In this document: positions 26,900 to 36,800 of the stretch, in pieces
Layout of the letters: each line of letters starts with the position of its first letter
Position numbering within the stretch: position 1 is the first letter of the stretch
Origin: JADKHC01 sp047600805
GTDB lineage: Bacteria > Verrucomicrobiota > Verrucomicrobiia > Opitutales > Opitutaceae
Direction: 5' to 3'
Length of the DNA stretch: 64,000 nucleotides
Assembly (NCBI GenBank): GCA_047600805.1
Contig: JASGKG010000001.1
Location: forward strand, 3,658,001-3,722,000
Made by a program: the position numbers and the translations under genes
The notes under the pieces: generated by a model
What the model saw: only the letters and a program-made list of their open reading frames with translations
Database searches by the model: none
What the model was told of the DNA's origin: nothing

Positions 26900-28972
26900 T
26901 TGCCGGTAACGAAGCAGCTATTATCGACTCGACGCGTGATCTCAAAGAGCGACTCGCCCCATCCAACATGGCTCGCTCGCTCACGTCGGGACGCGGCGGC
27001 TTTCGCGATTTTCGCCGGGCTGGCACTTCTCGTCTACTGGCCAGCGTTACAGGGGCCGTTCATCTACGATGATTTTCATCACGTGACCCGTCCGGAACTG
27101 CGCACCTGGACCGGCTTGGTGCGCATATGGACAAGCCCTTGGGAAACCGCACAGTATTATCCAGTCATCCACAGCTTTTTCTGGCTGCAGCAAAAACTTT
27201 GGGGAGACGCCGTGGTTGGGTATCACACGGTGAATGTGTTTCTGCACACCACAGCTGCGGTGTTACTCGTAACAGCGATTAAAAAGCTCGGTTTCTGCCG
27301 CGGTGCGTACTGGGGCGCACTCTTGTTTTTACTTCATCCGGTCGCGGTGGAATCGGTCGGTTGGATTTCAGAACAGAAAAATACGCTCTCGTGCATTTTC
27401 TTCCTCAGCTCCGCGCTGGTGTATTTGAAATTTCATGACAGCCGCAGCGCTTGGAAATACACGGCGGCGGTGCTTTTTTTCGTGCTGGCGTTGTTGAGCA
27501 AGAGTGTGACCGCCACGCTTCCTGCGGTGTTGCTGGTGGTTCTCTGGTGGCGCAACGGCTCCCTGCGATGGCGGCGCGATATTCTACCACTCGTGCCGTG
27601 GTTTCTCGTCGGAGCGGCCGCCGGTTTAAACACCGCCTGGCTCGAAAAGCACTCGATCGGTGCGGAAGGAGCAGCCTTCACGTTGGGCGCGACGGAGCGG
27701 GTTTTGCTGGCGGGGCGCGTATTCTGGTTTTACCTCGGCAAGGCCCTCTGCCCAACAGGGCTGATCTTCAATTACCCACGCTGGACCATTGATGCGGGTG
27801 AAGCGTGGCAATATATATTCCCCTTTGGCGCGGTGGCTCTAGTTGGAGCAGCCGCGTGGTTTGCGCGAAAACACCGTGGACCATTGGCTTGGTTGTTGGT
27901 GTTTGGCGGGCTGCTCTTTCCGGTCTTGGGATTTTTCAATGTTTATCCCTTCCGTTTTTCGTATGTGGCCGATCATTTCATGTACTTGAATCTGGTGCCA
28001 CTGGCAGTCGGCGCGGCCGCTTTAGCAGAAATGTTTTTTGCCAATCCGCTCACCACCGCCAAAATCACGATTCAGGCGACGGCCGTGGTGGCGTTGCTAT
28101 TCCTCGGAGTTGCGAGCCGCCAGCACAGTCGCATCTTCGCCAACGAGGAAGGATTTTACTGGGCGATTCTCGCACGAAACCCGAAAAGCGCCCTCGCCCA
28201 TTACAACTTGGGAACACTCCTCGCCAAGCAGCCAGGCAACGCGGAGAAGGCCATTGCCGAGTACCGCGCAGCGATCGAAAGCGATCCCTCGTACGCCGAA
28301 GCCTACAACAATCTCGGAATGCTGCTGGTGGAGCAGCCAAACGGCCGCACGGAAGCAGCCGCGGCATTCACCAACGCGTTGGCGCTAATGCCCGATCTGG
28401 TGGAGGCTAATTTCAATCTGGCGCTTCTGCTCCTGGCCGACGACACAAAGAAAACCGAGGCTCTCCGATTGATGGAAAAAGCCGTGCAACTCCGCCCAAA
28501 GCTAACCGAAGGACATTACCAATTGGGACGGATCTACGAGCAAAGCGGAAGAACCGCCGACGCGAAAGCCGCTTATCAACGCGCCATTGAGCTGCGCCCG
28601 GATCATGTCGCCGCCCATTACAATCTCGGGCTTCTTCTGGCAGAAAATCCGACGGAGCTGCCGGAGGCAGAAGCTCAACTTGCAACCAGTGTCCGCCTCG
28701 ACCCGTCTTTCGCCGAAGCGCATTATAGCCTCGGCGCGGTGCGCGCCAGACTGGGAAAGCAAAACGAAGCCATCGACTCGTACAGGACAGCCTTGCGACT
28801 CGCCCCCGATTTTGCGGAAGCCCACAATAACCTCGGACGGCTTTTGGCCCACAAGCCAGACAGTCTAGCCGAAGCACTCGAACACTTCGAAGCAGCCTTG
28901 CGCTTGAATCCGTCGTCCATCGAAGCGCGGCGCAATCGCGATACCGCGCTTAGGGCGCTCTCGAAGAGATAA
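26900..28972 (+). CDS. Polytopic membrane protein with TPR tail, TMTC-like (GT-C glycosyltransferase fold)
   Basis: The first 400 residues are a multi-span membrane domain and the last 250 form TPR repeats, the layout of TMTC-type proteins. An early acidic motif on the first periplasmic loop (PFIYDDFHHV) and FSYVADHFMYLNLVPLA match positions conserved in GT-C transferases of the PMT/TMTC sort. In eukaryotes TMTCs mannosylate cadherin domains; the role of bacterial versions is not established. At least six TPR units can be read, for example ALAHYNLGTLLAKQPGNAEKA and AEAHYSLGAVRARLGKQNEA. The frame starts with TTG at 26900; GTG at 26936 is an equally good start. It converges with a paralogue on the other strand 49 bases away. 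Confidence 0.8.
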   Translation: MPVTKQLLSTRRVISKSDSPHPTWLARSRRDAAAFAIFAGLALLVYWPALQGPFIYDDFHHVTRPELRTWTGLVRIWTSPWETAQYYPVIHSFFWLQQKLWGDAVVGYHTVNVFLHTTAAVLLVTAIKKLGFCRGAYWGALLFLLHPVAVESVGWISEQKNTLSCIFFLSSALVYLKFHDSRSAWKYTAAVLFFVLALLSKSVTATLPAVLLVVLWWRNGSLRWRRDILPLVPWFLVGAAAGLNTAWLEKHSIGAEGAAFTLGATERVLLAGRVFWFYLGKALCPTGLIFNYPRWTIDAGEAWQYIFPFGAVALVGAAAWFARKHRGPLAWLLVFGGLLFPVLGFFNVYPFRFSYVADHFMYLNLVPLAVGAAALAEMFFANPLTTAKITIQATAVVALLFLGVASRQHSRIFANEEGFYWAILARNPKSALAHYNLGTLLAKQPGNAEKAIAEYRAAIESDPSYAEAYNNLGMLLVEQPNGRTEAAAAFTNALALMPDLVEANFNLALLLLADDTKKTEALRLMEKAVQLRPKLTEGHYQLGRIYEQSGRTADAKAAYQRAIELRPDHVAAHYNLGLLLAENPTELPEAEAQLATSVRLDPSFAEAHYSLGAVRARLGKQNEAIDSYRTALRLAPDFAEAHNNLGRLLAHKPDSLAEALEHFEAALRLNPSSIEARRNRDTALRALSKR

Positions 28973-29021
28973 CCAAACCGCAGCGACAAGAAGTGCTCCG
29001 CCGGATACTCGACGCGATCCG

Positions 29022-31184
29022 TTACTGTGGATGCTGCTTCAAATAGTTGGTGATTTTTTCGTAGTTCTCGCGGGCTGCCGAATGGTTTGGATCCAGAGCA
29101 AGCGCTTTTTCCAGTGTTTTCACCGCATCGGTAAGCCGATTCTCCCGCGCATACACGACAGCAAGATTGCTCAGCGTCTCGGCGTTGGGCTCATCTTTTT
29201 TAAGTAGCACTTCGTAGTGGGCAATCGCCTCAGCATTGTTTCCTGTCTCTGCGTAATAGTTCGCTAAGTTGTAGTGCGCCTGGGCCAGATCCGGCTCGAT
29301 TTCGAGCGCCTTCTTTAGGTGTTTCACGGCCTCTTCCGTTCGCGGCGTCGCAAGCAAAGCCACACCCAAATTACTGTGTACACGCGCGAGGTCGGGTTTT
29401 AAGCGCAAAGCCCTTTCTAGCAGTTCCAGCGATTCAGGTATGCGCTTAATGCGACAGAGCATGGCACCGTAATTGGTGAGCGCCTGCACGTCATCGGGCG
29501 CTCGGCGCAAAACCTCTTTATACTCGGCCTCCGCCTCCGCATGAAGATCGATTTGCGAATAGGCATTCGCGAGGTCGAAGTGATAGCTAACATTTTCACG
29601 GTCGAGAGACACCGCTTTCTTTAGTGCAGCGATCCCATCCGCCGGCCGTTTGGCCACGAGCAACGCATTCCCATAGATCGCGTGGTATTGTGCGAATTCT
29701 GGACGGAGCCGAACCGCTCGCTCGATTACCTCGAGCCCTTCTTTCACTTCGCCCAGCTTGGCCATCGAAACCCCGAGATTTGTTAGGCTCCACGCATCCG
29801 GTATAAGGTTCACCGCCTCGCTAAATGCCGCAAGGCCCTCCTGGGTGCGGCCGGCGTTGAGGTAGGCGTTACCAAGACACGTAAGCGCCCGCGCACTGGA
29901 AGGAACCTTCCTTTCCGTGTCCTCCCAAATCGAAATGGGAGACTGGTAAACGATATTCCGGTTAAAAGTGAGCACTCCGTAAACCGCTCCGACGAACACT
30001 ATAAGCCACACACAGTGTTTCCGCGAAATCGTATATAAAACCAATACAATACCCACCATGACGGCGGCCAACGAAGTATACATCCGATGCTCTGCGACCA
30101 GTTGCGTAACCACCGGGATGATAGTCGACGTGGGACTTAGAATTATAAAAATCCACGCCCCGAGAAAACCTACAGCTGGTTTTTTTATGACCGCCCACAC
30201 CGTCACCGCCAAAATCGGCAGCAACAGCAGCGCAGACGCGACAATCACCTCGGTTTCCTTTTCAACCACCGCTCCGTAATCGAAAATCAGGCCGAGCGGT
30301 ACGAGAGATAACCTCAAGTAGCGGCACACGCCCGAGACTTGCGTGAGCAAATAGTCCAACACGGAGACAGTACCAAAACCCACTGTCGAACCACGGCCGC
30401 CGCTCGATACAATCAAGGCCAACAACACCAACCAGCTCGAAGCAAGCCATAGATAAAAGCCGCGGCGCTGCTTCCAGCTCGCCACAAAAGAGCCGGTCAC
30501 AAATGTACGATCATAGAGGAACAAAATGATCGGCACTGTCGACATGACTTCTTTGGCGGTCATCCCGACAAAGCATGAGGCAACCGTGACCACCATCCAC
30601 ACACGCGATGAGGAGTCTGTTGCACGAATGAACGCGTAGGTAGTAAGTAGATAACAAAGCCCCACCAACGATTCGGCGCGTTGGATAACATACGTCACCG
30701 ATTCTGTCTGCAACGGATGCAGCGCCCAGAGCAACCCCGACGCAAACCCTAGCAGCGTCGCGTGTTTTCCGAATCTCGACGCCAGCACCGGTTTTTTGAG
30801 CGTGCGTCGAACTATTCCGACGAGACAAAGTGCGGCGAGAAAATGGATGATCAGATTTCCCGCGTGATAGCCCGCGACGCTCGTTCCGTGGATATGATAA
30901 TTGATCGCCAGCGTGAGATTGAGAAGCGGGCGGCCGCTGACAGTGATGCCACTGTTTCGCGGCGGATTCAGAGCTTCGAGAAATCCTTTCTGGATCGAGG
31001 TGTTCTTCTCGATGGAATCTGGGTCATCGAGCAGGTAGGGAACCGAAAAGCTGTTCCTGTAAGCCGCAAACAACGCGACCGCGAGCAACGCGCCGCCTAC
31101 AAACATCAGCCATTTGCGATCCCAAAAATTGGGACCGGAATCGGCGGGCTTACTTGGCACGGAGGTGCTCGGCGGTGGCGGCAT
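29022..31184 (-). CDS. Polytopic membrane protein with TPR tail, TMTC-like, paralogue of the convergent gene
   Basis: Same architecture as its neighbour: a short cytosolic N-terminus (MPPPPSTSVPSKP), about ten membrane helices with the acidic first-loop motif VPYLLDDPDSIEKNTSI, and a C-terminal TPR array of about eight units from residue 430 (CLGNAYLNAGRTQEGLAAFS... YNLANYYAETGNNAEAIAHY). Length is 720 residues. A glycosyltransferase of the GT-C type acting on exported proteins or lipid-linked sugar is the most likely role, by analogy only. An IS66 copy is inserted 79 bases upstream of its start codon, between this gene and the TonB receptor at 33805, and may have separated it from its original promoter. 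Confidence 0.8.
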   Translation of the reverse strand: MPPPPSTSVPSKPADSGPNFWDRKWLMFVGGALLAVALFAAYRNSFSVPYLLDDPDSIEKNTSIQKGFLEALNPPRNSGITVSGRPLLNLTLAINYHIHGTSVAGYHAGNLIIHFLAALCLVGIVRRTLKKPVLASRFGKHATLLGFASGLLWALHPLQTESVTYVIQRAESLVGLCYLLTTYAFIRATDSSSRVWMVVTVASCFVGMTAKEVMSTVPIILFLYDRTFVTGSFVASWKQRRGFYLWLASSWLVLLALIVSSGGRGSTVGFGTVSVLDYLLTQVSGVCRYLRLSLVPLGLIFDYGAVVEKETEVIVASALLLLPILAVTVWAVIKKPAVGFLGAWIFIILSPTSTIIPVVTQLVAEHRMYTSLAAVMVGIVLVLYTISRKHCVWLIVFVGAVYGVLTFNRNIVYQSPISIWEDTERKVPSSARALTCLGNAYLNAGRTQEGLAAFSEAVNLIPDAWSLTNLGVSMAKLGEVKEGLEVIERAVRLRPEFAQYHAIYGNALLVAKRPADGIAALKKAVSLDRENVSYHFDLANAYSQIDLHAEAEAEYKEVLRRAPDDVQALTNYGAMLCRIKRIPESLELLERALRLKPDLARVHSNLGVALLATPRTEEAVKHLKKALEIEPDLAQAHYNLANYYAETGNNAEAIAHYEVLLKKDEPNAETLSNLAVVYARENRLTDAVKTLEKALALDPNHSAARENYEKITNYLKQHPQ

Positions 31185-31255
31185 AAAGAAAAACTCTAGC
31201 TATCCCTGACTCGGCGGATCAATTCACTTTCTACAAACCGACAGACGGTTTGAAC

Positions 31256-31263
31256 GAATAACC
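31256..31263. repeat. 8-bp target-site duplication of the IS66 insertion, left copy
   Basis: GAATAACC directly abuts the left end of the element, and the identical octamer follows its right end at 33726-33733. IS66 family members create 8-bp duplications. Confidence 0.95.
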
Positions 31264-31343
31264 GTAAGCGTCGCCTCGGATGCCCCCTTGACGTGGTCGT
31301 AGGTACGAGAGTTACCGGTCGCGACTTTGCGTAAGTACGAGAG

Positions 31344-32849
31344 CTACGATGCAACCGGTGTCGGACGGTTCCACTGGGAAGGCAGCAGTGGGCGCAGGTC
31401 ATCGGCCGTTGTCATGGCAGGCAAACGGGTGAGCAGGTCGCGAAGATAGTCGTGGGGATTGTGTCCGTGGCGCTGGCAGGACACGATGAGCGAGTAGATC
31501 ACCGCAGCGCGATCACCGGTATCGGGATGTCCGACGAAGAGCCAGTTTTTCGCGCCGAGTTTGCTCGGGCGGATGGCATTCTCCACGGCATTGGTGTCGA
31601 GTCGGGTTTGGCTGTGGTGCAGGTGCGCGGTGAGCGGCCGCCAGTGTCCCAGCAGATACGCGCAGGCTTGGCCGAGGCCGGATTTAGGCAGCACGCGTAA
31701 TTGCAATGCGGATACGAGACGCCGGAGCCGAGCCAAGGGTCGAGCAAAATGTTCCTGGCGAAGTGCAGAGCGTTGTTCGCTCGCTTTGGCTTCGTCCCAT
31801 TTTTGCTCAAGCGCATAGAGTTGCCCGATCAGTTGCAGCACTCGCTGCGCGGTTTTCGGGCGTTCGGCCGCGGCTTCGAAGAAGCGTCGGCGGGCATGAG
31901 CCCAGCAGCCGACCCATTCGACATCGGCATGAGAGCGCACGTAGGCGGCGTATCCTTCGTAGCCGTCGGACTGGAGCACGCCGCGATAATCCCCGAGCAG
32001 TCGCTCGGCTTCTTCATGTCGGCGCGACAGCCGCCATTCAAAGACGACATCGCCTCCGGGTCGCGAGAGCGCCCAGAGCCAGCCTTGAGTGGTCTTGCCA
32101 TCCCTCAGGTCGGGGTCGTTGCATCTAATGGGTGTTTCGTCAACTTGCACGTAACCGCTCTGCAGCAGGTCTTGTTTCATCTGTTTGACCACCGGTTCGA
32201 GCAAGGCGGTGGCCACGCCGGCCCAGTCGCATAAATTTTGGCGGGAGATCGGCGCACCCCACCGCGCCAGCATCTTCTCCTGTCGATAAAGTGGCAGATG
32301 ATCGCAGTATTTGGCGGTGAGCGCCCAGGCGATCAGGCCCGCCGAAGCGAAACCTCCCACGACCGCGCGCTTCGGCGCGGGGGCGAGCAGCGGAGCACGG
32401 TGGCGCTCTAGGCGGTGCCGGTACTTCGGGCGGACGATCTCGCGTTTGAAGAGTTGGGGTGGGACGATGTCCACCTCGAAGGTGCGCTCTTCGCCGATAC
32501 GTTCGTATAAATCGGGATCGGCCCGCACCGCCTCCGGGACGATCTCCACGGTTTCTTTCACTGGCAGGTGCGCAAAGCTTTCGGCAGGCAGGACGCGTTT
32601 CTCGCCCGGGCCTTTTGTACGCTCGTAGTGGATCGTCTCGGTGGGGCGCTCGGCGGCGCAGAGTTTCTCCAGTTCGTTTAGCTTTAAGAGCAGTTGTGCG
32701 CGATCGAGCTTCTCGGATTTGCCGGGGCCAAAGAGTTGTTGTTTGAACCACGCGATCTGGGAGCGTAGCGAGGCCACTTCGTTTCTGAAGGTGCTCAACT
32801 CATTTTTGAGTTCGAGGTTTTCGGCGTAGAGTTCCTCCGCGGGCGGCAT
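31344..32849 (-). CDS. tnpC: IS66 transposase TnpC
   Basis: DDE transposase that catalyses movement of the element. The 501 residues show a coiled-coil-like N-terminal helix (ELKNELSTFRNEVASLRSQI), a leucine-rich DNA-binding region, a zinc-finger-like segment (in this family often Cys/His, weak here), and the catalytic core. Core motifs visible are YVQVDETPI (first Asp), VLQSDGYEGYAAY (second Asp) and TNAVENAIRPSKLGAKNWLF (Glu), the last being the family signature. The C-terminus is IS66_C-like. Length and motifs are complete. The downstream end lies 80 bases inside the element terminus. Confidence 0.96.
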   Translation of the reverse strand: MPPAEELYAENLELKNELSTFRNEVASLRSQIAWFKQQLFGPGKSEKLDRAQLLLKLNELEKLCAAERPTETIHYERTKGPGEKRVLPAESFAHLPVKETVEIVPEAVRADPDLYERIGEERTFEVDIVPPQLFKREIVRPKYRHRLERHRAPLLAPAPKRAVVGGFASAGLIAWALTAKYCDHLPLYRQEKMLARWGAPISRQNLCDWAGVATALLEPVVKQMKQDLLQSGYVQVDETPIRCNDPDLRDGKTTQGWLWALSRPGGDVVFEWRLSRRHEEAERLLGDYRGVLQSDGYEGYAAYVRSHADVEWVGCWAHARRRFFEAAAERPKTAQRVLQLIGQLYALEQKWDEAKASEQRSALRQEHFARPLARLRRLVSALQLRVLPKSGLGQACAYLLGHWRPLTAHLHHSQTRLDTNAVENAIRPSKLGAKNWLFVGHPDTGDRAAVIYSLIVSCQRHGHNPHDYLRDLLTRLPAMTTADDLRPLLPSQWNRPTPVAS

Positions 32850-32904
32850 CGCGCCACCTCAGAACAACAACCGGCTATTATGTTCCAATAATATTGTGGT
32901 TATT

Positions 32905-33252
32905 TTATCGTTCATACCAGGGCTTGAGCGAACCGTGCTTGAGTTCCACGCCGCCCACGAGCAAAGCCAGGGCTTCCGGGGCGAGCGAGAGCTTGCGCTT
33001 GGCCTGGCTGGGCTTGGGCCAGGAAAAGCGGCCTTGCTCCAAACGCTTGGCTAAAACCCATACGCCGGTGCCATCCCAATAAAGCATTTTTAAACGGGTG
33101 CGCTCCTTGTTGGTGAAGACAAAGACCGCTCCGCTCTTGGGCTCTTCGTCTAACTGCGCCTGCACCGCGGACCATAGCCCGTCGTATTGCTTACGCATAT
33201 CTACTGGTTCGATTGCTACGTAGATTTTGATCGCTGCAGGAAACGCCAGCAT
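32905..33252 (-). CDS. tnpB: IS66 accessory protein TnpB
   Basis: Small accessory protein (Orf2) required for IS66 transposition. The 115 residues contain the family text: IYVAIEPVDMRKQYDGLWSAV at the start, then VFVFTNKERTRLKMLYWDGTG, and WVLAKRLEQGRFSWP. Complete and in the standard position, 3 bases after tnpA and 55 bases before tnpC. Not to be confused with the unrelated RNA-guided TnpB nucleases of IS200/IS605. Confidence 0.96.
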   Translation of the reverse strand: MLAFPAAIKIYVAIEPVDMRKQYDGLWSAVQAQLDEEPKSGAVFVFTNKERTRLKMLYWDGTGVWVLAKRLEQGRFSWPKPSQAKRKLSLAPEALALLVGGVELKHGSLKPWYER

Positions 33253-33255
33253 CGG

Positions 33256-33666
33256 TTACGCACGCAAGGCCCGCACCAACGCCGCCAGTTCCTTCGCACT
33301 CCCGCCACGCAGCTCCGTCCCGTCAGTTAGCCGTACGCTCAAGCTGGCAGGTGCGGCGACGACGGCGGGCAAAGCCGCCTCGACGAAGCGCACCGTGCGC
33401 GGCCGATTTGCACTAGGCTTTTGCTTGCCCGGCTCGGCCACGGGCAACCGCCCCGCCTCGCGTTCCCGCTGAGCCCAACTACAAAACGTCGTGTAATTGA
33501 TTCCTTCCCGCCGCGCAAATGCGCTTTGCGTAAGGCCACTGTCTTTATATGCCGATAACAACTCAGCGCGACGCTCCGAAGGCGTGCGCCGCCGTCCGAG
33601 CGCATCGCGCTTCTCTCCTGTCTCTATCAACTCCGTCTCTATTGCCCGCGTCGTAGTAGTTACCAT
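33256..33666 (-). CDS. tnpA: IS66 accessory protein TnpA
   Basis: First gene of the element, a small DNA-binding protein (Orf1) of 136 residues. It has a helix-turn-helix-like middle (RAELLSAYKDSGLTQSAFARREGINYTTF), then a basic linker and a C-terminal part with RLTDGTELRGGSAKELAALVRAL, which is conserved in IS66 Orf1. The start at 33666 lies 59 bases inside the right end. Confidence 0.92.
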   Translation of the reverse strand: MVTTTTRAIETELIETGEKRDALGRRRTPSERRAELLSAYKDSGLTQSAFARREGINYTTFCSWAQREREAGRLPVAEPGKQKPSANRPRTVRFVEAALPAVVAAPASLSVRLTDGTELRGGSAKELAALVRALRA

Positions 33667-33725
33667 TACGATAGCTTACCGCTTCGTACCTCTCGTATCT
33701 ACGAGGCACTCGAATTGACGCTTAC

Positions 33726-33733
33726 GAATAACC
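33726..33733. repeat. 8-bp target-site duplication of the IS66 insertion, right copy
   Basis: GAATAACC, identical to 31256-31263, directly abuts the right end of the element. Confidence 0.95.
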
Positions 33734-33750
33734 AGCAGGGACCCAGAATA

Positions 33751-33780
33751 AAAAAGCCAGCCCCTTGCGGAGCTGGCTTT
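33751..33780 (-). terminator. Rho-independent terminator of the TonB receptor gene
   Basis: AAAGCCAGC (33753-33761) pairs with GCTGGCTTT (33772-33780) around a 10-base loop. Read on the minus strand the stem is followed by a T run (the A run just left of 33756). It lies 25 bases after the receptor stop codon and just outside the IS66 target duplication. Confidence 0.9.
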
Positions 33781-33804
33781 GAAACATTTCTACGAAGAAC
33801 CTGT

Positions 33805-36800
33805 TTAGAACTGGCCCTTCACACCCACGGTGAATTGGGTGCCGTAGTTGCCGTGACGATTGATGTACTCAGGCTGCTCGGTGTAGCGATACTGCGGTTC
33901 GTTGAACAGATTGCTCACGTTCAAGAACAGCGTGGCGCGACGATGGAGCTTGTAGTTCAAGTTCAAGTTAACCTGCCAGCGATCGCGAATCCACGTGTAG
34001 GTATTCGTGTTGAGGCCGTAGTTACCGGTCGCAGCACCCGTCGGAGTGATCGTACCGTCCGCATTGAGCGACACGTTGCTGATGGCGTTGATCTTCTTGT
34101 CAGCCCACGTCGTGGTGATCTGGCCGCTGAACTTTGCGCGGTTGTAGCGCAGAATGAAGTTGAACGCGTTCTTCGACAGACCGTCACCCGGATTGGCGAC
34201 CAAGGCCCAGAGGCGGTCGTCTTCAGGGTGGATGTAGGTATAGTTGGCATCGACTCCAAATCCTTTCAGGAAGACCGGGAGGAAGCTCAACTCCTGCTTG
34301 TAGGCGATTTCACCGCCCCAGATGTTAGTCTTCGGTCCGTTCGTGTAGGTGCTGATGGTCGCGTTGCCGTAGCTGATATCACCGATGCCGAGGTTGGCGA
34401 TCGCCTCAGGCAGATCGGAAGGACTATTGATCGTCTGGGACGTGGAGACCTGAATATCCTTAACGTCCTTGTAGAACACCGCGACGGAAACCAAGCCCAC
34501 CGGTTCCATGTAATATTCGACGCTGGCGTCGAAGTTGTCGGCCATTTCCGGTTTGAGATCGGAGTTCTTGAGCGTGAACGAGTAGTAACCCGGAGTTGAA
34601 GGATCACTTACAGTGACACCGCCCACCGCATGCTGGAAGTCAGGACGCAGCAGCGATTTGTAGTATGCAGCGCGAACAAGCAAGTTCTTGGAGAAGTTGT
34701 ATTTCGCCTGAACGCTCGGAAGGGTGTTCGTGTAGTCCTGCGTGTGCTTGGAGCGGTTGCCGTAGCGATAATAGACGTAGTTCAGAGCCTGATCGTTGTC
34801 GGCTGATGAGCCGGTGCCTGTAATGGCGCCTTTCTGGGTGCTGTTCATGGCATTGTACGCGGTCGTTGTAATGCCGATTGAAGCCAACGAAGCGATGAGT
34901 CCCTTGTCATCATAAGAACGACCGATGGTCTCCGTCTTCTCAAAACGAAGGCCTGCCACGATGGAAAGTTTCTTCATCGGTTGGAAGGTGGCCATCATAT
35001 ACCCAGCGTGAATCTTTTCTTCGATATCGAACTGATTCTGGAGTTTGGCCCGAAGGTTTTGGTTCACATTCGCTTTGAATGGTCCATTGGCACTCATTGA
35101 GTAAGGATCGTCGTTACCATACGCCTTGAAGAGGCTGTAGAGTTTCCACTTGTCAGCGGAAGGCATGGAGCCAACGCGGCCGTTGATATCGCGCAATTCG
35201 ACACCACCAGCCGTGTCTGGATCGTAGGGATCTACGTAATCACCGAGGTTAATCGCTGTGGCGCTTGAGGGACCGGTGTTCGTGAGCGTCATACCCCAGC
35301 GGCGAACCCAAACGTTGATATCTAGAACCTTCAGCTGGGTGCTGGCACCCGCCTTGAAGGTCGTCGGGATTGCCCAATCGCTACGATCCCAAGTCAGGTC
35401 GGCATTCGCCGTCCAAACACGGTCTTCGCCGTCGCGGATTTCGTTGATGGCCGTGCCGCCGCTCGTGTAGTTCGAAATGTCGAGCATGCTGCCGGTATTG
35501 GAAACGCCGTTATAATTGGTCTGCTGGATATGGTAGCTGCGCTCGCCCGTCTTAGCCCAATTCCAAGCCACGTTGTTCATCTGGCTTTGGATATAGGAGA
35601 AGTAGCCGTCCGCACCGCTTCGATACATACTGGTAGCGCGTGAGAAGGAGGTGGCTGCATCGATCTTGAAATCGTTGAGCTTCCAGCTCATCGCGGGGCT
35701 GATCACAAAAGTACCACCGCTCTTGCGGAAGTTACTACCGGTCACCGCAGCGTTCGTCTGGGTCTGGTTCGCTTGCGTGGTACCTGCAGTCGTCGTGTAA
35801 AAATAATTACCTTGCTGGGGCAAAGCGACAATGCCGGTGTTAAGATAGCTACGGTCGAGCATGCCGTTGTTGGTCGCGGTTGACCAGACATTGGCCGTGT
35901 TGGTCGAAGTCAATTGCGCCGTGGTCGATGCGTTGATGGTCCAGTTGCGGTTATAGAATTCGGCCTTGTAGTTGCCGTAGCTCGTGCGGAGCGCGAGCTT
36001 GAGATCATCGCTGGCCTTGAATTCCAAGTTCAACAAAACCGATTCGCGATCGGTGATCTTCGGGCCGTTCTGAAGCTGGATCTGAGTGACCAGCGGGATT
36101 TCCATGCTGTTATTGTATGGATTGCGGTCGAAGGTGTAGGAACCGGTGATGGCGTTCTGCTCGTTGTACGAGGAGGAGTGGCCGGCGGACAAAACGATAC
36201 CGAGTCTGCCGTCCATCAAGGTGTCGATCCATTCCGCATTCACGACCGGGAACATCTTGTAATGGTCCTGATCATTCCAACCGTCGGAACGGCGAACCGT
36301 GAGGTCCTTCGTGCTCATGCCGATGCCGGCCGAGTATTTGATCGAGCGACCTTTTTGGCTGAAGGCGCTCTTGCTGATAATGTTTGTGTTACCAGCGAGA
36401 CCAGGCGTCTGCATGTCGGGAGTCGGAGACTTCGAGGTTTCGATCGTATCGAGAGACGTCAGTGAAACCTGCTCGAGTTCGAATTGGCGGCCGGTGTTGA
36501 TCGAAGCGGAACCCGCCGTGGCGATCGCGTGACCGTCCATCGTCGTGAGCGCATACTTACCAGGTAGACCACGAATACGAGTGGTGCGGACGTCGTTGTC
36601 GACGTAGTCGACCGTCACGCCAGGGAGCAAACGGAGGAATTCACCCACGTTGCCTTCGGAAACGTCGCCGAATGCATCGGCAGCGATAACCGTCTTGATG
36701 TTCGGAGCGAGGCGTTGTTCGACAATGGCCCTCGCATTACCTTCACGGGCGCTCGCGACTTTGAATTCGCCGAGCTTGATGGTGTCGCCGTATTCCGAGG

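Larger units (their letters stand above)
31264..33725 (-). mobile_element. Complete IS66-family insertion sequence, 2462 bp
   Basis: The element carries tnpA, tnpB and tnpC in the standard IS66 order on the minus strand. It is bounded by imperfect inverted repeats that both start GTAAGCGTC: GTAAGCGTCGCCTCGGATGCC from 31264, and GTAAGCGTCAATTCGAGTGCC read inward from 33725. GTAAGCG is the usual IS66 terminus. A perfect 8-bp direct repeat (GAATAACC) flanks it. All three frames are open, so the copy is probably recent and potentially active. Confidence 0.96.
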
